This document shows positions 28,833 to 36,794 of a stretch of 64,000 nucleotides of DNA, piece after piece; the stretch's first letter is position 1; the number at the start of each line of letters is the position of its first letter. The translations under genes were made by a program, and so were the position numbers. The DNA comes from Candidatus Nitrospira kreftii (GTDB taxonomy: Bacteria > Nitrospirota > Nitrospiria > Nitrospirales > Nitrospiraceae). The notes beneath the pieces were generated by a model that had not been told where the DNA came from, searched no databases, and was given only the letters and a program-made list of their open reading frames with translations. Location: NCBI GenBank assembly GCA_014058405.1, contig CP047423.1:3456501-3520500 (forward strand), in the 5' to 3' direction.

Positions 28833-28895
28833 GTGCAGTCCCTTCATGTAAGTCATTACTCAGCCGTATGATCTATCATGACGCTATTCGGCCCA

Positions 28896-28923
28896 TGTTA
28901 CCGTCATGTTACATCTGTGTTAA
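28896..28923 (-). promoter_or_regulatory. Pho-box-like repeats upstream of pstS
   Basis: Read on the minus strand, TTAACA (28918-28923), GTAACA (28907-28912) and GTAACA (28896-28901) follow each other at exactly 11 bases. This matches the direct-repeat design of PhoB/PhoP operators (TTAACA-type half-sites with 5-base spacers). The block ends 63 bases before the pstS ATG. The same design stands upstream of the porin gene (30325-30363), which strengthens the call. Confidence 0.7.
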
Positions 28924-28977
28924 CTTCCTGAGACAGGTCCTTGCCTCATGTTGCACTTGCCTATTGCTCGACAACTC

Positions 28978-30267
28978 TTAAAAGGACACATCCCACTGGA
29001 GCCTCACCCGATCTTCCGGCGTGAATCCAGGCTGTGTCAGATGAGAATAGTCCAGCGTGAGTTTGTTTCGATGCATTGCAAAGAACCAGTTGGCTGCCAC
29101 GGTATGCTCCCTGAGCACGTCGCTGCGAAGCGCGTCATTCGGATCGACAAATGCGTAGCGGTATGCAAACTCGAGCTCCTTCGGAATCATATCAATCAGA
29201 GCATGCGGGAGATAGCCGACTTGGGCATAAGCCCCGTAACTCGTAGTCTTAGTCTGCGTGGTTGTATTGGTGACTTCCTTGACATGGAATTCTTCCTGAA
29301 TAGAGAGCCCGTTCCACTTGAACGCGAACTCTTGAACTCCCTGATCGACTTCGAATTGCCCATCGACTACGGTACCCCCTCTGGTGCCAGGGAAGACAAT
29401 TCGATCGGTTCGGTTGTGGGCACCAGCAAAAGCAATACTAGCAATTGGCAACGGCGTGTATCCAGGATCAGATTGTGAGAACGGCACGTCGCGTCCGAGA
29501 AAGTTCCACTGAATTCTCCCCATGTAGAGCATTTTCTTATCATCATTGCGGGCATTGTTGATTCCGGTGCCCGTAAATACCCCGATGTTGTACACTAAGT
29601 AGGCGTAGGTCCCTTCGAAGAGGTGCCCTCCCAACCTAGCCCCGATCTGTCGATCGAGTGTGAACGGTTGATTGACAATCGACCGTTCGACAAACTGTTG
29701 ATTGCCTGACGAATCCACTCGCTCCCGGTTGTACTCAACTTTCCATTGGCCTACACGTAGGGTGGCCCACTTGAACTTGGCAACATCCAGTCGGTAATCG
29801 AGCATGGTATTGCTCACCCAGTCGTATTCCACGAAGTACTTCAACCAGGGTACGAAGCCGTGGCCTCCGACTTTGATACGAGCTCGTCGCACACGAAACG
29901 AGCTCGTGTTCTTGTCATCCGCAGCGGAAGCATCGGCGGGCGCCAGAGAGTCCCCCTCCTGGGGATAGAAATAGCGGAACTGAAGGCGATTTTGTATCAG
30001 CATCTCGAACTTTCCGTCCCGACTTTGTAGATCGAACCCATCCTTGTACCGTATGGAAATCGGAAATTCCTGATCCCGCGTTTTTTTCTGCTCCGCCTCT
30101 AATTTTTCTTCATCAGCTTTGGCTCTCAACCACTCTTCCTTTGTGATCTGACCTTTTTCATACAGAATGTCCGCCAGGTCATGCCCAGCCTGAGCATTAG
30201 GAACATTCCAGACGAGCCCAATGCCCATCACGCACATGATCATCGCCAACCACAGTCGTCTCATCAA
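28978..30267 (-). CDS. Phosphate-selective porin, OprO/OprP family
   Basis: This 429-residue outer-membrane porin would let phosphate or polyphosphate into the periplasm. The signal peptide ends near residue 27 (VWNVPNAQA, then GHDLADI). A short coiled coil (about 30-65, LYEKGQITKEEWLRAKADEE) precedes the barrel. Barrel landmarks are FEMLIQNRLQFRYFYP, SSFRVRRARIKVGGHGF and the closing strand RVRLQWDVSF with terminal Phe, as needed for BAM assembly. It lies upstream of pstS in the same direction with 145 bases between, and it has its own four-repeat Pho-box-like site, so it is probably expressed with the pst genes when phosphate is low. Confidence 0.9.
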   Translation of the reverse strand: MMRRLWLAMIMCVMGIGLVWNVPNAQAGHDLADILYEKGQITKEEWLRAKADEEKLEAEQKKTRDQEFPISIRYKDGFDLQSRDGKFEMLIQNRLQFRYFYPQEGDSLAPADASAADDKNTSSFRVRRARIKVGGHGFVPWLKYFVEYDWVSNTMLDYRLDVAKFKWATLRVGQWKVEYNRERVDSSGNQQFVERSIVNQPFTLDRQIGARLGGHLFEGTYAYLVYNIGVFTGTGINNARNDDKKMLYMGRIQWNFLGRDVPFSQSDPGYTPLPIASIAFAGAHNRTDRIVFPGTRGGTVVDGQFEVDQGVQEFAFKWNGLSIQEEFHVKEVTNTTTQTKTTSYGAYAQVGYLPHALIDMIPKELEFAYRYAFVDPNDALRSDVLREHTVAANWFFAMHRNKLTLDYSHLTQPGFTPEDRVRLQWDVSF

Positions 30268-30324
30268 AATACCTCCATCCAGTTGGTCATATCTCTAAAC
30301 TGCGGGGATGGTGTAAATGACAGG

Positions 30325-30363
30325 CGTTAAGGTTGTGCTACGGTGTTGTTACTGACGTGTTAA
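30325..30363 (-). promoter_or_regulatory. Pho-box-like repeats upstream of the porin
   Basis: On the minus strand, TTAACA (30358-30363), GTAACA (30347-30352), GTAGCA (30336-30341) and TTAACG (30325-30330) stand at a constant 11-base period. The first two are identical to the first two repeats upstream of pstS. The block ends about 57 bases before the porin ATG. It also lies about 90 bases upstream of the divergent lipoprotein gene at 30456 and could affect that gene too. Confidence 0.7.
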
Positions 30364-30455
30364 ATCATTAGTCGGTGGCTGAGAACTACAAGCTGGTCGT
30401 TGAACATGGCTCATCCGGATAAACTTTACTGTTATAACATCAGAGAGGTAATCTG

Positions 30456-31172
30456 ATGGCCACACCACTAACTACAGGTCGTAGCATGAAGAACTCTGCT
30501 CTGGTCGTTCTTTTTGGGATTGCGCTATTATATGGGTTTACTGCCTGTCAGAACCGACCATTCCTCACCGAAACCATTTATGAGGATCAATCGCTGTTCG
30601 TTCGACTCGCAGTAGACCAGACCGTAGACGGAGGCCATTCTCACCCTGTCAGCATGACGACTGAAGAGATGACCACAGTTCTATCCGGTATCATGGTCGA
30701 AGAGCCCGGTAGCTTCATGCCCTCCGTGCCTTTCCCTGGCAAAGACAGAGAGTTTCCACTGCATCCGGCATTCCGTACGGAAGAGATCGCCTTGTTGGCG
30801 CCGTTATTGGCAAAAGGGTTGAATACGGCGAGACCCGAGGAGGTCGTGACGTTTTATTGGATTACCCAACAACCTGCGCCCATCGAACGAGTGACGTCAG
30901 GTGGGGTTTTCATCGACGGTGACCACCTGCACTTCCTATTGAGCAACTATCGCTCGCCTACTCGCTATCCACCGGATGCCGAAACCATGCAATCCCTGGA
31001 TGGCCGTTCCACTCCGTTACAGCCGCTTGTCCCTCAGGACACTCTGCTGACTTTCAATCCAATCACCGCACTTGTGCCACGAGAACAAGGCTTCTTAAAG
31101 AATCCGTTCAGGTCAAAACGCCAAGAGCTCGTCATACCATTTAAAAAACTTGCAGGGGACACAGTTCGCTGA
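30456..31172 (+). CDS. Hypothetical lipoprotein
   Basis: This 238-residue protein has a signal sequence whose hydrophobic part (about 13-30, ALVVLFGIALLYGFTAC) ends in a lipobox-like YGFTAC, so Cys31 is probably lipidated. The mature part has no motif I recognise; it contains the phrase FYWITQQPAPIERVTSGGVF, and the last third is rich in Pro, Leu and Thr. AGAGG lies nine bases before the ATG. A second ATG ten codons in would also leave a complete signal. It is divergent from the phosphate porin and may share its regulatory region, but a link to phosphate is only positional. Confidence 0.65.
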   Translation: MATPLTTGRSMKNSALVVLFGIALLYGFTACQNRPFLTETIYEDQSLFVRLAVDQTVDGGHSHPVSMTTEEMTTVLSGIMVEEPGSFMPSVPFPGKDREFPLHPAFRTEEIALLAPLLAKGLNTARPEEVVTFYWITQQPAPIERVTSGGVFIDGDHLHFLLSNYRSPTRYPPDAETMQSLDGRSTPLQPLVPQDTLLTFNPITALVPREQGFLKNPFRSKRQELVIPFKKLAGDTVR

Positions 31173-31184
31173 TCACACTAACGG

Positions 31185-31610
31185 ATGTCTGCCACTCCAG
31201 ACCCCAATCAGACCGAACCTCCACTGTGGTCAATCGGTATTGTAGTAGCCATCATTCTAACTGCCCCTCTCGTCTTGTACTCACTTGCGCCGACTGGGCC
31301 GCTGCGCGAGGGTGACACGGTATTTTCAGCCGGACAACAGCGAGTCCGCATTGGGCACACGACCGCAGACAAACCAAATGAAGTTGAGGAAACCTGCTTG
31401 CTCGATCCGGATAGTCCCCTCATCGTCATTCACGCACCGCATAGCGACGTGGACCGTTCAATCATCGCCGAAGTCCAAGGCAATCCGGCCGATGAATGGC
31501 CGTTTTGCCCTGTTCATGCCGAGGTGAGTCTACAACACTACCAAATATTTCAGAAGCCGGCGGTATTCGAGAGTGTTCGAGAGCTATTGGCAGGGATTTT
31601 TAACCGATGA
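31185..31610 (+). CDS. Hypothetical single-helix membrane protein
   Basis: This 141-residue protein has one membrane helix (about 16-36, LWSIGIVVAIILTAPLVLYSLA) and a polar domain of about 100 residues with VFSAGQQRVRIGH, a Cys in EETCLLDPDSPLIVIHAP and a second in EWPFCPVHAEVSL. The two Cys could form a disulfide if the domain is periplasmic. I do not recognise the family. It starts 12 bases after the lipoprotein gene, which indicates one operon. It ends 13 bases before the convergent msrA stop. Confidence 0.6.
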   Translation: MSATPDPNQTEPPLWSIGIVVAIILTAPLVLYSLAPTGPLREGDTVFSAGQQRVRIGHTTADKPNEVEETCLLDPDSPLIVIHAPHSDVDRSIIAEVQGNPADEWPFCPVHAEVSLQHYQIFQKPAVFESVRELLAGIFNR

Positions 31611-31623
31611 TGAGAGAGACTTT

Positions 31624-32187
31624 CTACGACTTCAACCTTGCAGCGAATTGTTTGCGGAACTTCGCCACCTTTGGGCCGACGACGACTTGGCAATACCCTT
31701 GGAGTGGATTCCGCGCAAAGTACTCCTGATGATAGGACTCCGCCTCATACCATTTCGTAGCCGGCACGACTTGCGTGACGATAGGTGCGTCATACAATTG
31801 TTCGTCGGATAAAGTTTTGATCACGGTTTCTGCTGCATGGCGCTGTGCCGACGTGCAGTAGAAGATCGCGGAACGATATTGGGTGCCTCTGTCGTTTCCC
31901 TGTCGATTGAGCGTCGTAGGATCATGGATGACGAAAAAAATATCCAGGAGCTCTTTGTAGGAAATTATCGTTGGATCAAAGGTGATCCGCACGGCCTCAG
32001 CGTGCTCAGTCTGCCCTCCACAGACCGCCTCGTATGTGGGATTGTCTACCGTACCACCGATGTACCCGGATTCGACTGAGTCCACACCGCCGACCTGGTC
32101 GTATACCGCTTCGAGACACCAAAAGCAGCCACCTGCAAGAATGGCGACTTCTTTCTCAGCTGAGGTCCTTGGTAACTCCTCTCCCAT
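31624..32187 (-). CDS. msrA: Peptide methionine sulfoxide reductase MsrA
   Basis: This 187-residue enzyme reduces methionine-S-sulfoxide in proteins. The active site is GGCFWCLEAVYDQVGGVDSV with nucleophile Cys21 and Cys24. It is followed by ESGYIGGTVDNPTYEAVC, GQTEHAEAVRITFDP and YRSAIFYCTSAQ. The Tyr/Glu pair expected around the sulfoxide pocket is present. The C terminus FRKQFAARLKS is complete. The N-terminal ten residues are poorly conserved, so the start may differ slightly. It lies between convergent plus-strand genes and a small acidic gene upstream. Confidence 0.93.
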   Translation of the reverse strand: MGEELPRTSAEKEVAILAGGCFWCLEAVYDQVGGVDSVESGYIGGTVDNPTYEAVCGGQTEHAEAVRITFDPTIISYKELLDIFFVIHDPTTLNRQGNDRGTQYRSAIFYCTSAQRHAAETVIKTLSDEQLYDAPIVTQVVPATKWYEAESYHQEYFARNPLQGYCQVVVGPKVAKFRKQFAARLKS

Positions 32188-32237
32188 CGTGCGGTGTGTC
32201 GAGTAAACGGTAGGGTTCCGTCACTGAACGGAGCCCA

Positions 32238-32405
32238 CTACTCGTCTTCTTCCTCCTCAATGTCTTCAATTCCTTCGTAACTCATCTCCGGGAATGACGC
32301 CGACGCCTTTTCACAGGCCGTCTCCACCATCTCTTCCGCATCTTCCGCAGAATCAGCATCAACCAAAAACTTCACGGTAATTGCGTACCTCTGTTCCACC
32401 CCCAT
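32238..32405 (-). CDS. Small acidic protein, 55 residues
   Basis: This short frame starts at ATG 32405 with AAGGAG just upstream (spacing short, 2 bases) and ends TAG at 32238. The protein reads MGVEQRYAITVKFLVDADS at the start, then an Ala/Glu-rich helix, SFPEMSYEGIEDIE and a run of Glu/Asp at the end. The first 20 residues look like a beta strand and turn of a small alpha/beta fold. The strong acidic bias and the complete frame with a ribosome site support a real gene. No family is recognised. It lies 50 bases upstream of msrA on the same strand. Confidence 0.55.
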   Translation of the reverse strand: MGVEQRYAITVKFLVDADSAEDAEEMVETACEKASASFPEMSYEGIEDIEEEEDE

Positions 32406-32621
32406 GACTCCTTTCTCTCTCGTCCTTCACGATTCCGAATTTGAGTGATCACCGAGCCCGTACTTTGTGACAGTTGTGGTAGCCGTGTCAACCTTGTTCG
32501 AAGCAACGTCGGGGATCATCGATAACAAGACGAAGAGGAGAGTTCGTTCAGAATCAAAAGACTTTAGAGCGGCACAGTTTGGAGAGAGAAGCACTTGAGG
32601 GAGATTGAGGTTGAGAAAATG

Positions 32622-33008
32622 CTACTCATCCCCTTCGAGATCGGAGAGCACTGTTTTGAGCTTCGCAACCTCTTCCTGAGCGATGCGGGAAAAAGCGATT
32701 CCGAAGCTATGACCATCGACCCAGCGCACGGTAGCTTCGTCAATTCGCAGCGGCCAATCCAGGCCAGGAACATGGAGCCTGCATTCTAACTTTGATCCCG
32801 GCTCAACCTTCATATCACTTTCGATCTTACAACCGCCGGCAGATATATCCAGAGTTCGCCCCTGCCCCTCCTGCTTGTTCCCAGAAAAGGTACTGCGAAA
32901 TTGCGTCGTAAATCTCGGTTGGATTCGCCGCTCATCCGACTGAGGCTTGGCCGGAATCTCCTTGGCAGGTTCGGGCCTAAAGAGAGAACTGAGTCTTTTC
33001 AAGGCCAA
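32622..33008 (-). CDS. PilZ-domain protein
   Basis: This 128-residue protein is one PilZ domain, which binds cyclic di-GMP and controls motility, secretion or polysaccharide export. The motif ERRIQPRF (about 26-33) supplies the RxxxR part, and TLDISAGGCKIE (about 53-64) gives the D/NxSxxG part. The strands LECRLHVPGLDWPLRIDEATVRWVDG and HSFGIAFSRIAQEE complete the barrel and final helix. No effector domain is attached. Its neighbours are pal and the msrA region; no operon partner is evident. The frame starts with ATG at 33008, 60 bases from the pal stop. Confidence 0.88.
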   Translation of the reverse strand: MALKRLSSLFRPEPAKEIPAKPQSDERRIQPRFTTQFRSTFSGNKQEGQGRTLDISAGGCKIESDMKVEPGSKLECRLHVPGLDWPLRIDEATVRWVDGHSFGIAFSRIAQEEVAKLKTVLSDLEGDE

Positions 33009-33067
33009 ACTCCTTACCTAAGCCTGCCCATCTCCATCGAAATACTGATTCGTCACAATAGCCTCTT

Positions 33068-33700
33068 CTACCGAGTTGACAGGAGCATATGATCTCGACG
33101 GTTTTGCTGGTAACAAGATTCATCGCGATCGAAGCAGAACGGACGCTCTTTGCCATACGACACGATGACGACCTGTTTGGAATTCACCCCAACTTCCGTA
33201 AGATAATTTCGAGCGGCCTTGGCGCGTTTATCGCCCAGCACCATATTGTAGTCACTGGTGCCTCGCTCGTCGCAATGTCCTTCAATTTTCAACACTGTTC
33301 CCGGATGATCCTTCAGGTACGCGGCGTCGTGATTGAGCGCTTCCATCCCCTCGTCAGACAACGTCCATTGGTCATAGCCAAAGAAGACGTCATGTAGGCC
33401 CGCCTCCACCGCAGCTTTCTCTTCCTTTGTGAGTTCAGCTCGTTGGCGAGGACCAGTCCCCGATGGGTTCAGAGCTGTGGCATATCCGTCCTGCGCAAGA
33501 CGCTCCTCAGATGGATTGCGAGAAAACCCGCTCAATTCCTTGTTTGAACTCCCACCTGATATATTCGGCAGCTTCGCACTCGCGCTCCCTGACCCGCTTT
33601 CCCTGTCAGACTGAACCCATTTCTTGTTGCATCCCTGACTCAAAAGCGCCATTACGGCTATGCCCATCACAACACCAGACATCGCGATCACTCTGTTCAT
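33068..33700 (-). CDS. pal: Peptidoglycan-associated lipoprotein Pal
   Basis: This 210-residue outer-membrane lipoprotein links the outer membrane to peptidoglycan. The signal ends in the lipobox LLSQGC with Cys24 as the lipid anchor. A Ser/Gly-rich spacer (about 30-75) follows. The OmpA-like domain (about 95-205) holds VFFGYDQWTLSDEGMEALN, the peptidoglycan contact KIEGHCDERGTSDYNMVLGD and KAARNYLTEVGV. The ATG at 33700 has GGAGG about ten bases upstream and leaves a clean signal sequence; a second ATG lies five codons earlier. The tol genes are not in this window. Confidence 0.9.
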   Translation of the reverse strand: MNRVIAMSGVVMGIAVMALLSQGCNKKWVQSDRESGSGSASAKLPNISGGSSNKELSGFSRNPSEERLAQDGYATALNPSGTGPRQRAELTKEEKAAVEAGLHDVFFGYDQWTLSDEGMEALNHDAAYLKDHPGTVLKIEGHCDERGTSDYNMVLGDKRAKAARNYLTEVGVNSKQVVIVSYGKERPFCFDRDESCYQQNRRDHMLLSTR

Positions 33701-33715
33701 AACTCTTTCCTCCAT

Positions 33716-34024
33716 ATGTCATCCAGATTGAGTGACTCAGCGGTTCAGAGCAGCAAGGCAGCGAAGGGCACGGCCCGACGCTCGCTATTCCTCTCTCCGA
33801 ATAAAATATAGCACTGACGTCGCAACCTGTTGCTTCAACAGGATGTTACCGGATCAATGGAAGGATGCCTAATAATTTTGAATATTTGGCGTGGCGACAG
33901 AGAAAGGGAAAACCCTGATCAAGCAGCAGCCTGGGAAAGGGCTCAAGGAGAAATAGTAATGCTCAATGTTAAGACAAAACTCAGTCAACGTGTTGCGAGT
34001 CTATACGAGGAAATCCGCCCTGGC
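33716..34024. other. Intergenic region upstream of pal
   Basis: This region of 309 bases is the likely promoter area of pal, with an AT-rich stretch near 33800-33812. A plus-strand frame of 39 codons (33959-34078, AAGGAG ahead of ATG) lies at its right edge. It runs antisense to the small membrane gene 34025-34165, and I do not call it. Nothing else is recognised. Confidence 0.4.
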
Positions 34025-34165
34025 TCAGCGATAGTCTTTTCGCTCAGCCCAACGAACCGGTCGCAACACGGTTCCTAGGCCAGCTAGCGCACAGATCATC
34101 AGGAGCATGGCTAGCGCAATTGCAAGGAAAAATGCGGCTCGTACGTCGTGCAAAACGGGGATCAT
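34025..34165 (-). CDS. Small single-helix membrane protein, 46 residues
   Basis: This short frame is preceded by GAGGAGGG at a good distance (about 8 bases) from the ATG at 34165 and ends TGA at 34025. It begins MIPVLHDVRAAFFLAIALAM, continues with a hydrophobic run to about residue 33, and has a basic tail ending RWAERKDYR. One transmembrane helix spans about 10-33, with positive charges on the C-terminal side. This shape is typical of small subunits or regulators of membrane complexes. No family is recognised and no partner lies next to it. Confidence 0.6.
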   Translation of the reverse strand: MIPVLHDVRAAFFLAIALAMLLMICALAGLGTVLRPVRWAERKDYR

Positions 34166-34502
34166 GGTACCACCCTCCTCTTGCTCGATTGATTAGCTGT
34201 GCCATCCGCATTCACAGACCCAGGGACTCATCGAATCAGTTGCTCCAGCAGTGACTGCAGCAAGCCATCGTTTAGTCCGGAGAGTTCGGTTTTGACTTTT
34301 ACAGTATACACCCCGGATACACCCCGGTTCTTCGCCTGTGCTCTATATCGGCAGAACCATCGCACGAAATGACCTCTTTCAGGTTAGGTTCATGGCCTAG
34401 ACGAATTTTTTTGAGCGGGGTACCAGGCTTAAGTGCGAAATTATTGACAGCACCGTAGTGCTAAGACATTGGAAACGCATGAGAAGTTCTGACTTGGTCG
34501 TA
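34166..34502. other. Intergenic region left of tRNA-Arg
   Basis: No gene is seen in these 337 bases. They contain an 11-base direct repeat (TACACCCCGGA/TACACCCCGGT, near 34306-34328) and a small hairpin AGCAC-CGTA-GTGCT (34450-34463) that may terminate the tRNA transcript, which runs toward it. There is no clear T-run. Confidence 0.4.
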
Positions 34503-34579
<77 letters not shown>

Positions 34580-34642
34580 AACTGAGTACATGAATCATGT
34601 TACGGGAAGCGTTGTCAAGGTTGGGAAGGTCGTCTCGCAATC

Positions 34643-35143
34643 TTATAGTCGTGCCAGAATTTCATCGGCAACTTGCCTGAGGGATTTGCCATCTGTTTCA
34701 ATGACATGGTCAGCGGCAGTCTGATACTTCGGTAGACGCTCGCGCAGAACCTCTTGAATTTCATCAATGAACGACTTGACCCCGGTCAGGGAAGGACGCT
34801 GTGTGCCACCACCGATGCGCCTCGCAATCGTTTCAACTGAGGCTGTCAGCCAAAATAGTGTCCCTAGTTGCTTCAATACCGCTACATTCTGTGGTCTGAG
34901 AATGACTCCTCCCCCGGTATCGATGATAAGTCCCTGCCTCCCCGCTAACTGTTGACAAATCTGTGATTCAAGATTACGGAAGTGTTCCCACCCATGTTGC
35001 TCAACGATTTCAGGGATAGTGTGTCCAGCCAACCTCACTATCTCTGCGTCAGTCGACAAGAGCGTGCAGTCGAGACGAGAGGCCAGCATCTTACCGACGG
35101 TACTCTTACCCGTCCCTCGATACCCAATCAGCACTATATTCAT
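34643..35143 (-). CDS. aroK: Shikimate kinase AroK
   Basis: This 166-residue kinase phosphorylates shikimate at the 3-OH, the fifth step to chorismate. Walker A is GYRGTGKST (residues 7-15). The shikimate-binding DAEI (LSTDAEIVRLAG) and WEHFRNLESQICQQL segments follow, with GGGVILRPQN and the lid region RIGGGTQRPSL. The length is typical. It overlaps the end of aroE by four bases, so the two are translationally coupled, and both belong to a minus-strand run with the SDR and trmI genes. Confidence 0.93.
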   Translation of the reverse strand: MNIVLIGYRGTGKSTVGKMLASRLDCTLLSTDAEIVRLAGHTIPEIVEQHGWEHFRNLESQICQQLAGRQGLIIDTGGGVILRPQNVAVLKQLGTLFWLTASVETIARRIGGGTQRPSLTGVKSFIDEIQEVLRERLPKYQTAADHVIETDGKSLRQVADEILARL

Positions 35144-35994
35144 CGGAAATGAGATTCCAGCACTCCGCGCATGACATCAACCGGGGCCGTCTGGTTGGTC
35201 CAAAGTTCAAATTGAGCGACCGCTTGATTGAGGAACATCTCCAACCCTGGAATGGTTTGACATCCGGCATGCTTGGCGTCCTTCAGCAATTGAGTCTCGC
35301 GCGGGTTGTAGACAATGTCCATCACTGTGAGATCGGTGTGAAGGAGCGAAGCAGGAACACAGCTGGCATCAGTTTTCGGAGACATCCCGACAGGCGTGCA
35401 ATGAATCAACACACGCGCGTCAGGCAGAACATTACGAAGTGAGGACTCATCAAGATGAAAATCCTCGACCGTCGAACCTGTCTGGCGACGAAGATCCTCA
35501 GCTAATGTCGTTCGTTCACGATCGTCAATTCCTAATAAGGTCAGCTTCGCCAAGCATGACTCAGCCATGAGTGCACATGCGATCGCGCGCGCCGCCCCGC
35601 CAGTTCCTAACAGCACAACGCGTTGCCCCACAAGGTTCACTCCACTCTCTCTTAAAGCCCGTACTGCACCGGTGGCGTCCGTGTTGTATCCTGTGAGCGT
35701 ACCTTTCTCGCAGACAATGGTGTTGATCGCCCCAATTCGTTGAGCCGTTTGCTCCACATGGTCAAGAAATGGTAGAGCGGCCACTTTGTGGGGTATGGTG
35801 ACACTCGCTCCGCGAAAGTTCCCGAGCGCACGGAGTCCCTTCAGCGCATCACCGATCGCTTCCACCTGCCACGCCAAATAGACATAATCAAGACCCAATT
35901 CACGGAACGCGGCGTTATGAATGGCAGGGGAAAGAGAATGCCCGATCGGATTTCCAATCACCCCGCAAAATTTCGTCTGTGTGTCGATATGCAT
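35140..35994 (-). CDS. aroE: Shikimate dehydrogenase AroE
   Basis: This 284-residue NADP-dependent enzyme reduces 3-dehydroshikimate to shikimate. The substrate domain shows GVIGNPIGHSLSPAIHN (about 11-27) with SLS contacting the substrate, and GASVTIPHKVAALPFLD with the catalytic Lys. The NADP domain has LLGTGGAARAIACALM, and the C-terminal segment has GLEMFLNQAVAQFELW. NTDATGAVRALRE supplies the Asp. The start is ATG at 35994; it lies 38 bases after the SDR stop and is followed by overlapping aroK. Confidence 0.95.
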   Translation of the reverse strand: MHIDTQTKFCGVIGNPIGHSLSPAIHNAAFRELGLDYVYLAWQVEAIGDALKGLRALGNFRGASVTIPHKVAALPFLDHVEQTAQRIGAINTIVCEKGTLTGYNTDATGAVRALRESGVNLVGQRVVLLGTGGAARAIACALMAESCLAKLTLLGIDDRERTTLAEDLRRQTGSTVEDFHLDESSLRNVLPDARVLIHCTPVGMSPKTDASCVPASLLHTDLTVMDIVYNPRETQLLKDAKHAGCQTIPGLEMFLNQAVAQFELWTNQTAPVDVMRGVLESHFR

Positions 35995-36032
35995 TCTTTT
36001 ATGCAGGCCGTACGATCGATCAGATTCAATCG

Positions 36033-36794
36033 CTACCCCTTGTGGACGGTCATGCCCCCATCAATGGGGAACGTCGCCCCGGTGACCCAGGCCGCTTCAT
36101 CCGACGCGAGATAGAGAATCATATTCGCCACTTCTTCTGGTTTCCCAGGACGACGGATCGCGTATTGCGCGAGAATAGACTGGAGCATGTCCGGATTTGT
36201 CATCAGCGAGGCTGCCATGGGCGTATCGATGAGGCCGGGATTCACAACATTACATCGAATCCCATCCTGCGCATATTCGACCGCCACCGCCCGTGTGAGG
36301 GCATCCAGAGCTCCCTTCGATGCTGTGTACGCAGCCAAACCAGAGAGGCCCACCAAACTGGCAATGGACGAAATATTGATAATGGAACCTCGGCCCTGCT
36401 TCAGCATCTGGGGGATCACAGCTCGCGTCATGCGGAACACCCCGGTGACGTTGACGTCGAGCACATTCGCCCAGGTGGCATCATCGGTTTCATGGAGACG
36501 CTTTCCAAAGGCGCCGATCCCGGCATTGTTGACGAGCACATCAATTCTTCCAAAACTATCGAGCGTGCGACGCACAACATCCTGCACATGCCCCTCGTCT
36601 GTCACAGAGCCGGCAACCCCAAGCACGGTTCCCTTGTGGAGCCGAACAACATTGACAACGTGATCCAATTCCGGCTGCCGACGCCCCGTAATCACCACCG
36701 ATGCCCCTTCATCGGCAAAACGCTTTGCGATCGCTTCGCCGATTCCCGCATTTCCCCCCGTTACGACTGTAACTTTGCCCTCCAACCTTTTCAT
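36033..36794 (-). CDS. Short-chain dehydrogenase/reductase
   Basis: This 253-residue classical SDR has cofactor motif TGGNAGIGEAIAKRF (about 12-26), the NNAG strand (VLVNNAGIGAFGKRL), and active-site Ser, Tyr and Lys in ISSIASLVGLSGLAAYTASKGALD. PGLIDTPMAASL and the tail ATFPIDGGMTVHKG are standard. The Arg after the first beta strand (VVITGRRQPELD) favours NADP(H). Family members include FabG-like reductases and many catabolic enzymes, and the substrate cannot be told. It overlaps trmI by four bases and precedes aroE by 38 bases, so it is in an operon with them, although no pathway link is obvious. Confidence 0.9.
   Translation of the reverse strand: MKRLEGKVTVVTGGNAGIGEAIAKRFADEGASVVITGRRQPELDHVVNVVRLHKGTVLGVAGSVTDEGHVQDVVRRTLDSFGRIDVLVNNAGIGAFGKRLHETDDATWANVLDVNVTGVFRMTRAVIPQMLKQGRGSIINISSIASLVGLSGLAAYTASKGALDALTRAVAVEYAQDGIRCNVVNPGLIDTPMAASLMTNPDMLQSILAQYAIRRPGKPEEVANMILYLASDEAAWVTGATFPIDGGMTVHKG

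Noticed and set aside
33959-34078. 39-codon plus-strand frame with AAGGAG upstream
   Set aside because: It overlaps the better-supported 46-residue gene in antisense and has no recognisable features; coding potential is unclear.
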